A stretch of 64,000 nucleotides of DNA from Tardibacter chloracetimidivorans (GTDB lineage Bacteria > Pseudomonadota > Alphaproteobacteria > Sphingomonadales > Sphingomonadaceae), in the NCBI RefSeq assembly GCF_001890385.1, contig NZ_CP018221.1, forward strand, positions 1,351,501 through 1,415,500, given 5' to 3'. Made by a program: the position numbers and the translations under genes. Positions 1 to 8,430 of the stretch are shown in pieces. Numbering within the stretch: the first letter of the stretch is position 1; each line of letters starts with the position of its first letter. The notes below the pieces were generated by a model. That model did no database searches. It worked only from the letters and a program-made list of their open reading frames with translations, and was not told where the DNA came from.

Positions 1-1688
1 TTGAGCCACGCTTTCTCGCCTTCGTCCAGCAATGCCGTATCGACGAGCGCCAGGTCGATCGGCGCGAGTGTCAGCGTCTCGAAGCACAGCATTTCCTTTT
101 CGGCCCCCGCCATCGCATGCGGCGCGACGAGCACCAGATTTTCGATGCGGATGCCGTATTCGCCCGTCTTGTAATAGCCCGGCTCGTCGGAAAGGATCAT
201 GCCCGGCTGCAACGGCTCGTCCCCGCCGGTCGTCGCGATCCGCTGCGGCCCTTCGTGCACCGAAAGGAAGCTGCCGACGCCGTGGCCGGTGCCATGCGCG
301 AAATCGAGGCCGACATCCCACAGATGCTGCCGGGCCAGCACGTCAAGCTGGCTGCCGCGCGTACCCTTGGGAAAGACCGCGCGGGCGATGGCGATGTGTC
401 CCTTCAGCACGCGGGTGAAGCGGTCCCGCATCTCCGCCGTCGGCTCTCCGATCGCCACCGTCCGGGTCACGTCGGTGGTGCCGTCGGGATATTGCCCGCC
501 CGAATCGACCAGATAGAGCTGGCCCGGCTCCAGCTTGCGGTTGGTCTTCTCCGACGCACGATAATGCACCACAGCGCCATTCGGCCCCGCGCCCGAGATG
601 GTGTCGAACGACAGGTCGCGCAGTTCTCCCGTCTCCCTGCGAAGCGCGTGGAGCTTGTCCGATGCGGTCAGTTCATCAAGCCCGCCCTTCGGCGATTCAA
701 GCGCCACCCAGTGCAGGAACCGCGTCAGCGCCGCGCCATCGCGCAGGTGCGCCGCCTTCGTCCCCGCGATCTCGACAGGATTCTTCACCGCCTTGGGAAG
801 CACGGCCGGGTCGCGCGCTTCCACCAGCTTTGCGCCGGCCTGCCCCAGCCGCTCGAAGATCGCGGTCACGGACGATGCCGGATCGACCACCACCGTCTTC
901 CCCGAAAGCCCCGCCAGCCCGTTCACGAAATCGAGCTTTGGATGCACGCGGACTGCATTGCCCAGATGGGCGCGGACATCATCGTCCAGCTTCGCCTCAT
1001 CGATGTAGAGATCGGCCGTGCCATCGGCGTGCACCAGCGCAAACGCCAGCGCCACGGGCGTCCGGGCCACGTCCTGCCCGCGGATGTTGAACGTCCAGGC
1101 GATCGAATCGAGCGCGGAGAGCACTGCCGCGTCCGCCCGCTTCTCCTTCAGCCATTCGGCCATTTCCTGCCGCTTTTGGGCGGAAGACTTGCCTGCATGA
1201 CGATCGGCATGAACGATCAGCCTCGCATTGGACGGCTGTGGCCTGTCGCGCCAGACGGCGTCCACGGGGTTGTCGGGCAGCACCACAAGCTCCCCGTTTC
1301 GTGACTCCAGCGCCTCGCGCGCCGCCTTCACCCAGCTTCGGGTGTGGAGCCAGGGATCATAGCCGATGCGCGCGCCGTCCGGGGCGTGGCTCTTCAGCCA
1401 TTCGGCGACGCTGGTCTGGGGCACCTGTTCATATTGCCAGAAGCGACCGTCCACCTGGTCGCGCACCTGAAGCGTGTAGCGCCCGTCGACGAAGATCGCG
1501 GCCTCTCCCTCTAGCACCACGGCCGTTCCCGCCGATCCTTCAAAGCCGGTCAGCCATGCGAGCCGCTGCGCATATTCGCCGACATATTCGCTCATATGCT
1601 CATCGGTCAGCGGCACGACAAAGCCGCTCAGCTTCCGGGTCTTCAGTTCGTCGCGCAGCGCGCTCAACCGCGCTTCATGGGTGGACAT
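1..1688 (-). CDS. pepP: Xaa-Pro aminopeptidase (M24B family), C-terminus outside window
   Basis: Metallopeptidase that removes an N-terminal residue in front of proline. About 562 residues are visible and the stop lies beyond position 1. The pita-bread fold ligands are all present: Asp in VDSGGQY (~391), Asp in DVTRT (~403), His in HGTGHGVG (~464), Glu in SDEPGYY (~499) and Glu in GIRIEN (~515). The long N-terminal creatinase-like part (FVVPLTDEHMSEY) marks the large cytosolic aminopeptidase P type rather than the short methionine aminopeptidase. The ATG at 1688 is followed by STHEARLS. It is divergent from the oligopeptidase B gene, with about 70 bases shared for promoters. The family assignment is secure; the gene symbol is by family convention. 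Confidence 0.93.
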   Translation of the reverse strand, partial: MSTHEARLSALRDELKTRKLSGFVVPLTDEHMSEYVGEYAQRLAWLTGFEGSAGTAVVLEGEAAIFVDGRYTLQVRDQVDGRFWQYEQVPQTSVAEWLKSHAPDGARIGYDPWLHTRSWVKAAREALESRNGELVVLPDNPVDAVWRDRPQPSNARLIVHADRHAGKSSAQKRQEMAEWLKEKRADAAVLSALDSIAWTFNIRGQDVARTPVALAFALVHADGTADLYIDEAKLDDDVRAHLGNAVRVHPKLDFVNGLAGLSGKTVVVDPASSVTAIFERLGQAGAKLVEARDPAVLPKAVKNPVEIAGTKAAHLRDGAALTRFLHWVALESPKGGLDELTASDKLHALRRETGELRDLSFDTISGAGPNGAVVHYRASEKTNRKLEPGQLYLVDSGGQYPDGTTDVTRTVAIGEPTAEMRDRFTRVLKGHIAIARAVFPKGTRGSQLDVLARQHLWDVGLDFAHGTGHGVGSFLSVHEGPQRIATTGGDEPLQPGMILSDEPGYYKTGEYGIRIENLVLVAPHAMAGAEKEMLCFETLTLAPIDLALVDTALLDEGEKAWL

Positions 1689-1761
1689 CGGCGAAACCTC
1701 TTGAGATCACTAACATTAGATAGGCCGTCAGCGGCATGGTTTCCATCCACGGAGTTGCTTC

Positions 1762-3810
1762 TTGTCCACCCTTCCCCCACCGCCGCTCGCGGAACGCCGC
1801 CCGCACAGCTTCACCCACCACGGCATCACCGTCAGCGACGACTACGCCTGGCTGCGCGATCCCGGCTATCCGAAGGTGGAGGACGCGGACGTGCTTTCCT
1901 ATCTGAAGGCCGAAAACGCCTATTTCGAAGCGGCGATGGCTCCGCACCGCGCGCTGATCGACACGCTGTTCGCCGAAATGCGCGGCCGGCAGAAGGAGGA
2001 CGATTCGAGCGTTCCCGTAAAGGATGGGGATTGGCTCTACTGGTGGGCATATGCGCCGGGGGCGGAGTACCGCACATGGTATCGCCGCCCTGTCCCCGGA
2101 GGCGCGGCGGAAATCCTGGTCGACGAGCCCGCCGAAGCCGCCAAGGGCGCGTATTTCCGCCTGGGCGCGATGGAGGCCAGCCCCAGCGGACATCTGCTCG
2201 CATGGTCGGCGGACGATGACGGGTCGGAGCGGTTCAAGCTCAAGGTCCGCGACCCTTCGACCGGACAGGACATGGAGATGGTGACGCCGAACGCCATCGG
2301 CCGGATCGTCTGGGCGTCGGACAGCCGGTCGTTCGTCTATACGGAAGTGAACGACAACTGGCGCGCCTATCGCGCGCGGCTGCACCGGCTCGGCGCGTCG
2401 CCCGACACCGACATCACCCTGTACGAAGAGCACGACCCCGGCTTTTCCGTGGGCGTGGGCCTTACGCAGGACCGCACGCACATCATCATATCCACCGGAG
2501 ATCACGACACGTCGGAGGTGCGCCTCATCCCTGCGGACGCGCCAGAGACCCCGCCGATCCTCATTTCCGCGCGGCAGGTGAAGCGGCAATATTCTGTGGA
2601 CATGGCGCACGGCACATTGTGGGTTCTGACCAACGACGATCACGTCAACTTCCGCCTGGCCCGCGCCACTCTGGTCGATCCGGAAAAATGGGAGACGGTG
2701 ATCCCGGGCTCGGATTCGGTATACCTCAGGGGCATCTCCAGCTTTGCCGATCATCTGATCCTGACAGAGCGGGTGAACGGCCTCGACCAGATACGGCTGC
2801 GCACCTATGCGGGCGAGGAACATCGCATCGCCTTTCCGGAGCCCAGCTACACGGCCGGGCTTGGCGGCAACCCCGAGTTCGCGCCCGCCGCCTATCGCAT
2901 CGGCTATTCGTCGATGGTGACGCCGGACACCGTCTATGACTATCACCCCGCCGACCGCAGCCTGGAAGTGCTGAAGGTCCGCGAGGTGCCCTCGGGTTAT
3001 GACGCGGCTGAATATGAGAGCGAGCGGCTGACCATCACCGCGCGCGATGGTGCGCAAGTTCCGGTCTCGATCGTCTACGCCAAGGGCTTTCCGAAGGATG
3101 GCACGGGCAAGCTCTTTCTCTATGGCTATGGCGCCTATGGCCTTGCCATTCCACCACGCTTTTCCACCAATCGCCTGTCCTTGCTGGACCGGGGCTTCGC
3201 CTATGCGATCGCGCACGTCAGGGGCGGCGACGACATGGGCTATGGCTGGTATCTGGACGGCAAGCTGGAAAAACGCACCAACACCTTCAACGATTTCGTC
3301 GATTGCGCGCGCGGGCTGATCCAGGCCGGCTTCGCAGCGCCCGGCCGCCTCGCCATTCAGGGCGGCTCGGCGGGCGGCGAACTGATGGGCGCGGTCGTCA
3401 ATGCAGCGCCCGATCTGTGGGGCGCGGTGGTGGCCGATGTGCCCTTCGTCGACGTGCTCAGCACGATGCTGGACGACACGCTGCCGCTCACCCCCGGCGA
3501 ATGGCCCGAATGGGGCAACCCCATTACCGACAAGGCCGCTTTCGAGCTGATCCGAAGCTACAGCCCCTATGACAATGTGGCGCGGCAGGCCTATCCGCCG
3601 ATGCTGATTACCGGCGGCCTCAACGATCCCCGCGTCACCTATTGGGAGCCGGCCAAATGGGCGGCGAAGCTGCGCGCCAGCCGCACCGACGGCAATCTGC
3701 AACTGTTGAAGATCAACATGGGCGCAGGTCATGGCGGCAAGTCCGGCCGGTGGGAAAGCCTGAAGGAAGAGGCCGAAGCCTATGCCTTTGTCCTCACCCA
3801 GCTGGGATAG
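1762..3810 (+). CDS. ptrB: Oligopeptidase B (S9A serine peptidase)
   Basis: Cytosolic prolyl-oligopeptidase-family enzyme that cleaves short peptides after basic residues. It has 682 residues, the normal length. An N-terminal beta-propeller is followed by the alpha/beta hydrolase domain. The catalytic triad is visible: Ser536 in GGSAGG, Asp622 in GLNDPRV and His657 in AGHGGKSG. The stretch VVADVPFVDVLSTMLD followed by PLTPGEWPEWGNP is diagnostic of PtrB rather than prolyl oligopeptidase. The start is TTG at 1762, because GGAG at 1751-1754 sits seven bases upstream and no ATG fits better. It pairs divergently with the aminopeptidase P gene, so this corner is a peptide-degradation locus. Confidence 0.95.
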   Translation: MSTLPPPPLAERRPHSFTHHGITVSDDYAWLRDPGYPKVEDADVLSYLKAENAYFEAAMAPHRALIDTLFAEMRGRQKEDDSSVPVKDGDWLYWWAYAPGAEYRTWYRRPVPGGAAEILVDEPAEAAKGAYFRLGAMEASPSGHLLAWSADDDGSERFKLKVRDPSTGQDMEMVTPNAIGRIVWASDSRSFVYTEVNDNWRAYRARLHRLGASPDTDITLYEEHDPGFSVGVGLTQDRTHIIISTGDHDTSEVRLIPADAPETPPILISARQVKRQYSVDMAHGTLWVLTNDDHVNFRLARATLVDPEKWETVIPGSDSVYLRGISSFADHLILTERVNGLDQIRLRTYAGEEHRIAFPEPSYTAGLGGNPEFAPAAYRIGYSSMVTPDTVYDYHPADRSLEVLKVREVPSGYDAAEYESERLTITARDGAQVPVSIVYAKGFPKDGTGKLFLYGYGAYGLAIPPRFSTNRLSLLDRGFAYAIAHVRGGDDMGYGWYLDGKLEKRTNTFNDFVDCARGLIQAGFAAPGRLAIQGGSAGGELMGAVVNAAPDLWGAVVADVPFVDVLSTMLDDTLPLTPGEWPEWGNPITDKAAFELIRSYSPYDNVARQAYPPMLITGGLNDPRVTYWEPAKWAAKLRASRTDGNLQLLKINMGAGHGGKSGRWESLKEEAEAYAFVLTQLG

Positions 3811-3828
3811 CAGTCACAGGAGCACGCC

Positions 3829-4236
3829 ATGCCACCGCCGCCTGACCGCAACGTCTTTCAAATGCCGTTCGCTCCACGACCCGGCGACATCGACGAGCTG
3901 GGCCACGTCAACAATGCCGTCTATGTCCGCTGGCTGCAGGATGTCGCGACCGCGCATTGGGTGAAGCTGGCGAGCCCGGCGGACGTCGCCAGATATCTAT
4001 GGGTCGCGACCCGACACGAGATCGACTATCATCGGGCCATCCTGCCCGACGAGACGGTGACGGCCCGAACATGGGTGGGCGACCCGAAAGGCGCGCGCTT
4101 CGATCGATTTGTCGAGTTCGTCGACGATCAGGGCCGTATCCGCGCCGCCGCCCGGACGACATGGGCGATCATCGACCGGAAAACGGGAAAGCCGCTCAGG
4201 GTGCCGAGGGAATTGACGGAACCGTTCGTGCGATAA
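3829..4236 (+). CDS. Acyl-CoA thioesterase, hot-dog fold (4HBT/YbgC type)
   Basis: A 135-residue single hot-dog domain protein. The active-site segment GDIDELGHVNNAVYVRW (residues 19-35) matches the 4-hydroxybenzoyl-CoA thioesterase family, with Asp22 as the likely catalytic acid. The later segment TRHEIDYHRAILPDETV is also typical. It probably hydrolyses an acyl-CoA thioester in the cytoplasm; the acyl group cannot be told from sequence. It starts 18 bases after the oligopeptidase B stop, so the two are likely co-transcribed, although the functions show no obvious link. Confidence 0.85.
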   Translation: MPPPPDRNVFQMPFAPRPGDIDELGHVNNAVYVRWLQDVATAHWVKLASPADVARYLWVATRHEIDYHRAILPDETVTARTWVGDPKGARFDRFVEFVDDQGRIRAAARTTWAIIDRKTGKPLRVPRELTEPFVR

Positions 4237-4255
4237 GCCGGTCCTGAAGCAGGCT

Positions 4256-4462
4256 TCAGAGCGCCACCGCCGAATCATCGGACGGTTTTTCGGCTTCGCG
4301 TTCGTCACGCATCGCCTGGGCCCGCAATGTCCGGTCAGCCATCGCCCGCCATGCCGCCTCCGCCCGCAAGCACCGCTTGCGGACGTTTTCGAGCACCGCC
4401 TCTTCAGCCTCGTTCGCGCAGGCCTCGGCGCGCGCCAGATAAAAGCTGCTGCTGGTGGACAT
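4256..4462 (-). CDS. Small conserved hypothetical protein, 68 aa
   Basis: Reads MSTSSSFYLARAEACANEAE and continues as a charged helical protein rich in Ala, Arg and Glu, with two cysteines (CANEAE, RCLRAEAAW). I chose ATG 4462 because AAAGGAG lies just upstream on the minus strand, while the longer frame from 4492 has no such site. Proteins of this pattern (YLARAEACANEAEEA...) occur widely in sphingomonads, but I know of no function. It is convergent with the thioesterase gene, leaving about 20 bases between the stops. Confidence 0.7.
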   Translation of the reverse strand: MSTSSSFYLARAEACANEAEEAVLENVRKRCLRAEAAWRAMADRTLRAQAMRDEREAEKPSDDSAVAL

Positions 4463-4649
4463 GGTGGCGCTCCTTTTCGGCCGGGCGGTCAACCCAGCAT
4501 TTCAGCGACGATCCGTTGCAGTTCGAGACGGGAAAGTCCGTGTGGTCGCCTGGTGTCGGAAGAAACTCTTGAAGAAGCTCCGATGGTCGCAACGGGTCGA
4601 TTGGATCGTTTATCCAAATGGTTTTTGGTCGTGATTTGCATGATATCCT

Positions 4650-4666
4650 GCGCGGATTTTCCGCGC
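4650..4666. other. Hairpin downstream of infA
   Basis: GCGCGG at 4650-4655 pairs with CCGCGC at 4661-4666 around ATTTT. It lies 17 bases past the infA stop. On the infA strand it has no U-run, so it is either a weak 3'-end stabiliser or a factor-dependent end. Confidence 0.35.
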
Positions 4667-4682
4667 TTATTGATTATTGAAC

Positions 4683-4943
4683 TTAACGGCGCTTGTTGCG
4701 CGCTACGCCGGGACCTGCGCCCGGGGTACGTTCACGAAAGATGATCCGCCCCTTTTCGAGATCATAAGGGGTCATTTCCACATGAACGCGATCACCCACG
4801 ACCGAGCGAATGCGGTAGCGCCGCATTTTCCCGGCCGTGTAAGCGATAATGCGCTGCTCGTTGTCGAGCAGCACGCGAAAACGGCCGTCAGGCAGTATTT
4901 CGTCTATTTGGCCTTCAATGACGAAGAGTTCTTCTTTCGCCAC
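4683..4943 (-). CDS. infA: Translation initiation factor IF-1
   Basis: An 86-residue S1/OB-fold protein that binds the ribosomal A site during initiation. The segments [41 protein letters not shown] and [19 protein letters not shown] match IF-1 along the whole length. The C-terminal tail, rich in Gly, Pro and Arg ([14 protein letters not shown]), is longer than in E. coli, as is usual in this lineage. It begins four bases after the cold-shock gene stop, so the two are surely one transcript. This couples a translation factor to cold-shock control. Confidence 0.97.
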   Translation of the reverse strand: MAKEELFVIEGQIDEILPDGRFRVLLDNEQRIIAYTAGKMRRYRIRSVVGDRVHVEMTPYDLEKGRIIFRERTPGAGPGVARNKRR

Positions 4944-4947
4944 CCGT

Positions 4948-5154
4948 TCAGGCTTGCTGGAGATTCACGGCCGACTGTTTGCCGCGCCGATCCGTCTCCA
5001 GTTCATAGCTGAGGCGCTGGTCGCGCTCGAGCGTCGCCATGCCGGCCCGTTCAACGGCGGAAATGTGGACGAAGCTGTCGCCGGAGCCATCTTCATTCGC
5101 AATGAAGCCATAGCCCTTGTCGGTGTTGAAGAATTTTACGGTACCAATAGGCAT
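4948..5154 (-). CDS. cspA: Cold-shock protein, CspA family
   Basis: A 68-residue single cold-shock domain. RNP1 (KGYGFI, residues 13-18) and RNP2 (SFVHIS, 27-32) are intact, so it should bind single-stranded RNA and DNA as a chaperone. The ATG at 5154 has AAAGGAAA upstream on the minus strand. The 184-base leader up to position 5338 holds no gene and is long enough for a structured cold-shock 5' UTR. It is the first gene of the cspA-infA pair. Confidence 0.95.
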   Translation of the reverse strand: MPIGTVKFFNTDKGYGFIANEDGSGDSFVHISAVERAGMATLERDQRLSYELETDRRGKQSAVNLQQA

Positions 5155-5338
5155 GAGTGTTTCCTTTCACGAAACATGTTTCCCGCCGGACAACGTGTCC
5201 AACAGGAGCCAGGAAGCGTGGAAGGGAAGGATCAGCTTGGTAGCATCAATTTCCGCCGACGGCGACGTAGCAGGGTTCATATAGGAGGATTGCCGCGAAA
5301 ATGCAAATTGAGGCAGCCCGGCGGGCTTTGCGCGCCCG

Positions 5339-6199
5339 TCAGGGCCTTCCGAACGGCACGACCTTGTTCGCCACGTCATGGCCGATGTCGGCCCGGCCCA
5401 GCCATTGGATGCCGCTGCGCATGCACCATTCGCGGGCGACGGTCTCCTCGTCCCGGCCGAAATCGGGATCATTCGGCGGAATGTCGCTGCACCGGCCCAG
5501 CCGGATGCCCGCCGCAACTCTCACGGCCGGGCTGGACGTGACCTGCGCCAGCGCCCGGTCTATCCGGTACACATACTCCCCCACCTCCTCCAGCATCAGC
5601 ACATGGCCGGAAAGGTCGGGCAGCCAGGGCGTACCCATCAGGTGCGACAAAATCGTAAGGTTAAATGCGGCAACGGGCTTGTCCGTCGCGCGCACGCTCG
5701 CTTCAAGCGACTCCTCGTCCTGGTCGACCAGCCAGCGCAGCGCACGGGCGACCGCCGCCTCGCCGCCTTCGCGCACGATGTCCACCGGCATCGGCCCATG
5801 GAACTGACGCCCGATGCCGCGCGCGTAAAGCGCCGCAAGCAATGTCCCCGCGTCGCTATAGCCCATATAGCTTTTCCCATGCGCCGCCCTCTTCAGCCGG
5901 GGCAGCACCATGTCCACTATCCGCGCCGCGCCCCAGCCGCCGCGCGCGATCCACAGCGCATCCACGGCCGGATCGTTCGCCAGTTCCACCAGGGCGTCGG
6001 CCCGCGCCTCGTCACTTCCGGCGAAATGTCCCTGTTCCTGAAAGCATTGGGGGTGATAGCTGATCCGTACCCGCCCATCAGGCCAGATGCTGCGGGCGAG
6101 AGCCTGCACGCGCTCCGCAACATCGGGGGTGACCGGACGCCCGCTTGCCGCAACACCGATGTGTGTCACCCCAGTTGTCACTCCAGCCCCCGTTTTCAA
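5339..6199 (-). CDS. ldcA: LD-carboxypeptidase (murein tetrapeptide carboxypeptidase, S66)
   Basis: Cytoplasmic serine peptidase that removes the terminal D-Ala from recycled murein tetrapeptides. The nucleophile Ser115 lies in GYSDAG. A Glu is in LMLEEVGEYVYRID, and His274 is in IGHDVANKVVPFG near the C-terminus. Length (about 286) is normal. The start is unclear: TTG 6199 opens the frame, and GTG at 6181 or 6169 would also leave the conserved THIGVAASG beginning intact. It is divergent from a Mur ligase gene only 30 bases away. Together they suggest a peptidoglycan-recycling unit. Confidence 0.88.
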   Translation of the reverse strand: MKTGAGVTTGVTHIGVAASGRPVTPDVAERVQALARSIWPDGRVRISYHPQCFQEQGHFAGSDEARADALVELANDPAVDALWIARGGWGAARIVDMVLPRLKRAAHGKSYMGYSDAGTLLAALYARGIGRQFHGPMPVDIVREGGEAAVARALRWLVDQDEESLEASVRATDKPVAAFNLTILSHLMGTPWLPDLSGHVLMLEEVGEYVYRIDRALAQVTSSPAVRVAAGIRLGRCSDIPPNDPDFGRDEETVAREWCMRSGIQWLGRADIGHDVANKVVPFGRP

Positions 6200-6229
6200 C
6201 GCTTCGGTTCCATGCTTTAGGTTTGCCGC

Positions 6230-7648
6230 ATGAATGAAACCAGTTCCTATTTCTTTTGCGGCATCGGCGGCAGCGGCATGCTGCCTCTCGCATCCATAGT
6301 GGCCGCAAACGGCGCCAGGGTGGCGGGTTCCGACCGGTCGCTGGACCAGGGCCGCACCCCGTCAAAGTTCGATTATCTGCGCGATCAGGGCATCGCGCTT
6401 TTTCCGCAGGACGGCAGCGGGATCACCAGCCCCGATCAGATCCTCGTCACTTCGGCCGCGGTGGAAGAAAGCATTCCCGACGTTCAGGCCGGGCGGCGGC
6501 TTGGCCTTCGACATCTGACGCGCCCGCAACTGCTGGCGGAACTGGTGAACGCCGCGCCCACCAGCATCGCGGTCGGCGGCACCAGCGGCAAATCCACCGT
6601 TACCGGGATGATCGGCTGGATATTGCACGCCACCGGCCGCAATCCCACGATCATGAACGGCGCGGTGATGAAGAACTTCGTCACGCCCGAGACGCCCTTT
6701 GCCAGCGCACTGGTGGGCGACGGCGGGATGTTCGTGAGCGAGGTGGACGAGAGCGACGGTTCGATCGCGCTTTACCGGCCTACGGTGGCCTTGCTGAACA
6801 ACATCAGCCTGGACCACAAGTCGATGGATGAATTGCGCCAGTTGTTCGGCGAATTCCTCGACCGCGCCGAGATTGCGGTGCTCAACCTCGATGATCCTGA
6901 AACGGCGCGGCTGGCGGCCGCGCTACCGCCCGAAGTGCGGCGTCTGACCTATGGCTTTACCCAAGGCGCGGGCCTGCGCGGCGGCTACGTCGCTGAGGAA
7001 CCGCTTGCCGTCAGCTTCGAGGTAACCTGCCGCGGGTCGGGGGAAACCTTCACCACCAGGCTGAAGGTGCCCGGCCGCCATAATGCGCTGAACGCGCTCG
7101 CCGCCATCGCCGCCACCTCGATGGTGGGCGTGCCGCTGCCGGAAGCGGCGGTTGCGCTTGCAAGCTTCACCGGCCTGAAGCGCCGCTTTGAAGTGGCAGG
7201 AACAGCGGGCGACGTGACGGTAATCGACGATTTCGGTCACAACCCGGACAAGATCGCCGCAACGCTGGCGGCGCTCCATGCCTTTCCCGGACGGTTGCTG
7301 GTGATGTTCCAGCCGCATGGCTATGGCCCGCTGAAGGTGATGAAGGATGCGCTTATCGCCGGCTTCGCGCGCGATCTCGCGGTCGACGACCTGCTCATCA
7401 TGCCGGACCCGGCATATTTCGGAGGCAGCGTTTCCCGCGAAGTCGGAAGCGCCGATATCGTGGCGGGCGTCAGCGCCGCTGGACGCCATGCCGTTCACAT
7501 TCCCGACCGCGCAACCTGCGGCGACCGTCTGGTCGAGCTTGCCCAACCCGGTGACCGCATCGTGGTGATGGGCGCGCGCGACGACACCCTGTCGGAATTC
7601 GCGGCAGCTCTGGTCGAGCGGCTGAAAGCTAGGGTCTGTCCTGTTTAG
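6230..7648 (+). CDS. Mur ligase family protein (MurC/Mpl-like)
   Basis: A 472-residue three-domain ligase. The N-terminal Rossmann part begins YFFCGIGGSGM as in MurC and Mpl. The ATP loop GGTSGKST is at about 116-123, the central domain holds SEVDESDGS and NNISLDH, and the C-terminal domain ends with VVMGARDDTLSEF. It joins an amino acid or peptide to UDP-MurNAc. MurC proper normally sits in the division cluster. Here the neighbour is LD-carboxypeptidase, which produces the tripeptide that Mpl re-attaches, so I favour an Mpl-like salvage role. Sequence alone does not separate the two. The stop is followed by a palindromic repeat. Confidence 0.8.
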   Translation: MNETSSYFFCGIGGSGMLPLASIVAANGARVAGSDRSLDQGRTPSKFDYLRDQGIALFPQDGSGITSPDQILVTSAAVEESIPDVQAGRRLGLRHLTRPQLLAELVNAAPTSIAVGGTSGKSTVTGMIGWILHATGRNPTIMNGAVMKNFVTPETPFASALVGDGGMFVSEVDESDGSIALYRPTVALLNNISLDHKSMDELRQLFGEFLDRAEIAVLNLDDPETARLAAALPPEVRRLTYGFTQGAGLRGGYVAEEPLAVSFEVTCRGSGETFTTRLKVPGRHNALNALAAIAATSMVGVPLPEAAVALASFTGLKRRFEVAGTAGDVTVIDDFGHNPDKIAATLAALHAFPGRLLVMFQPHGYGPLKVMKDALIAGFARDLAVDDLLIMPDPAYFGGSVSREVGSADIVAGVSAAGRHAVHIPDRATCGDRLVELAQPGDRIVVMGARDDTLSEFAAALVERLKARVCPV

Positions 7649-7656
7649 ATTGAAGC

Positions 7657-7722
7657 GCTCAGGCTGAGCTTGTCGAAGCCGGCGCTTCCCTCCGCCAACC
7701 CTTCGACAGGCTCAGGGTGAGC
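7657..7722. repeat. Inverted repeat, sphingomonad REP-like element
   Basis: The left arm GCTCAGGCTGAGCTTGTCGAAG (7657-7678) pairs imperfectly with CTTCGACAGGCTCAGGGTGAGC (7701-7722) across 22 bases. It lies between the convergent Mur ligase and hydrolase stops. It can form a long hairpin and may end both transcripts. I know CTTCGACAGGCTCAG as a recurrent intergenic sequence in sphingomonad genomes. Confidence 0.75.
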
Positions 7723-7750
7723 AGGATGATCCCATCTAAACCGCACAGAA

Positions 7751-8425
7751 TTAGCGTAGCAGCCTGAGCACCGCCTCGATCGACGCAGGCGCACAGACAA
7801 AGCCGATGTGGGTGCAATCCACCGCCACCGCCTCGTCCACCTCGCCGGGAAGGCCGCGGCTGGTGTGCGCCGAAACAATGCCGTCGAGACGGCTCCAGAG
7901 CGCAACTGTCCGCTGCGGCGGCTTTTCATGGAGGCGCACCTCGATCGGCGGCGTGTCGATGCGATGCCCCGCCACCCGCTCATAGAGCCGCCATGCGCGG
8001 TTGGCGCGCAGATCGCCGGAGAAGGGACTGCCGAGGGTGATGACCTGTTCGACCGCTTGCGGCAGGCGCTTTGCGATCTCGCGCGCGTAAAGCCCGCCAA
8101 GGCTCCAGCCGATGACGGTGACGGGACCATGCCGCTCGGCAAGCAGCGCAGTGCGCTCCATCATCCGCTCGACCAGGCCGGGCCTCAGTCCCCTGTTCCA
8201 TCCCAGCGCCCAGCCATGCACCCCGTGCCCGGCAGATTCCAGCGCGCGACGCAACGGACGGGTCATCCAGTCGGCGGCAAGAAGGCCGGGAATGACGAGC
8301 ACGGTCCTGCCGCGCGCGCCCTCCCGGCCTTCCAAGCCATAGCGGCGGTTGCGGCCGGTCCACCATTCGGCGAGAAATCTTGCCTCGCCCAGGAATTGCC
8401 GCAGCGGCGGCGGACCGGCCTCCAT
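7751..8425 (-). CDS. Alpha/beta hydrolase
   Basis: A 224-residue serine hydrolase. VLVIPGLLAAD forms the early oxyanion region, Ser108 lies in the nucleophile elbow GWSLGG, Asp181 in SRLDGIVS and His206 in CTHIGF. The lid is small, as in esterase or lipase-like proteins; no substrate can be named. I chose ATG 8425, because the longer frame reaching 8860 is only the mirror of the upstream membrane gene. Only five bases separate it from that membrane gene, so the two form an operon. Confidence 0.8.
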   Translation of the reverse strand: MEAGPPPLRQFLGEARFLAEWWTGRNRRYGLEGREGARGRTVLVIPGLLAADWMTRPLRRALESAGHGVHGWALGWNRGLRPGLVERMMERTALLAERHGPVTVIGWSLGGLYAREIAKRLPQAVEQVITLGSPFSGDLRANRAWRLYERVAGHRIDTPPIEVRLHEKPPQRTVALWSRLDGIVSAHTSRGLPGEVDEAVAVDCTHIGFVCAPASIEAVLRLLR

Positions 8426-8430
8426 TCGCG

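Noticed and set aside
1675-3732. 685-codon open frame on the minus strand opposite oligopeptidase B
   Set aside because: It mirrors the codon pattern of a well-identified gene in GC-rich DNA and has no recognisable domain or ribosome site.
4404-4592. 62-codon minus-strand frame
   Set aside because: It overlaps the better supported 68-residue ORF in another frame and has no ribosome site.
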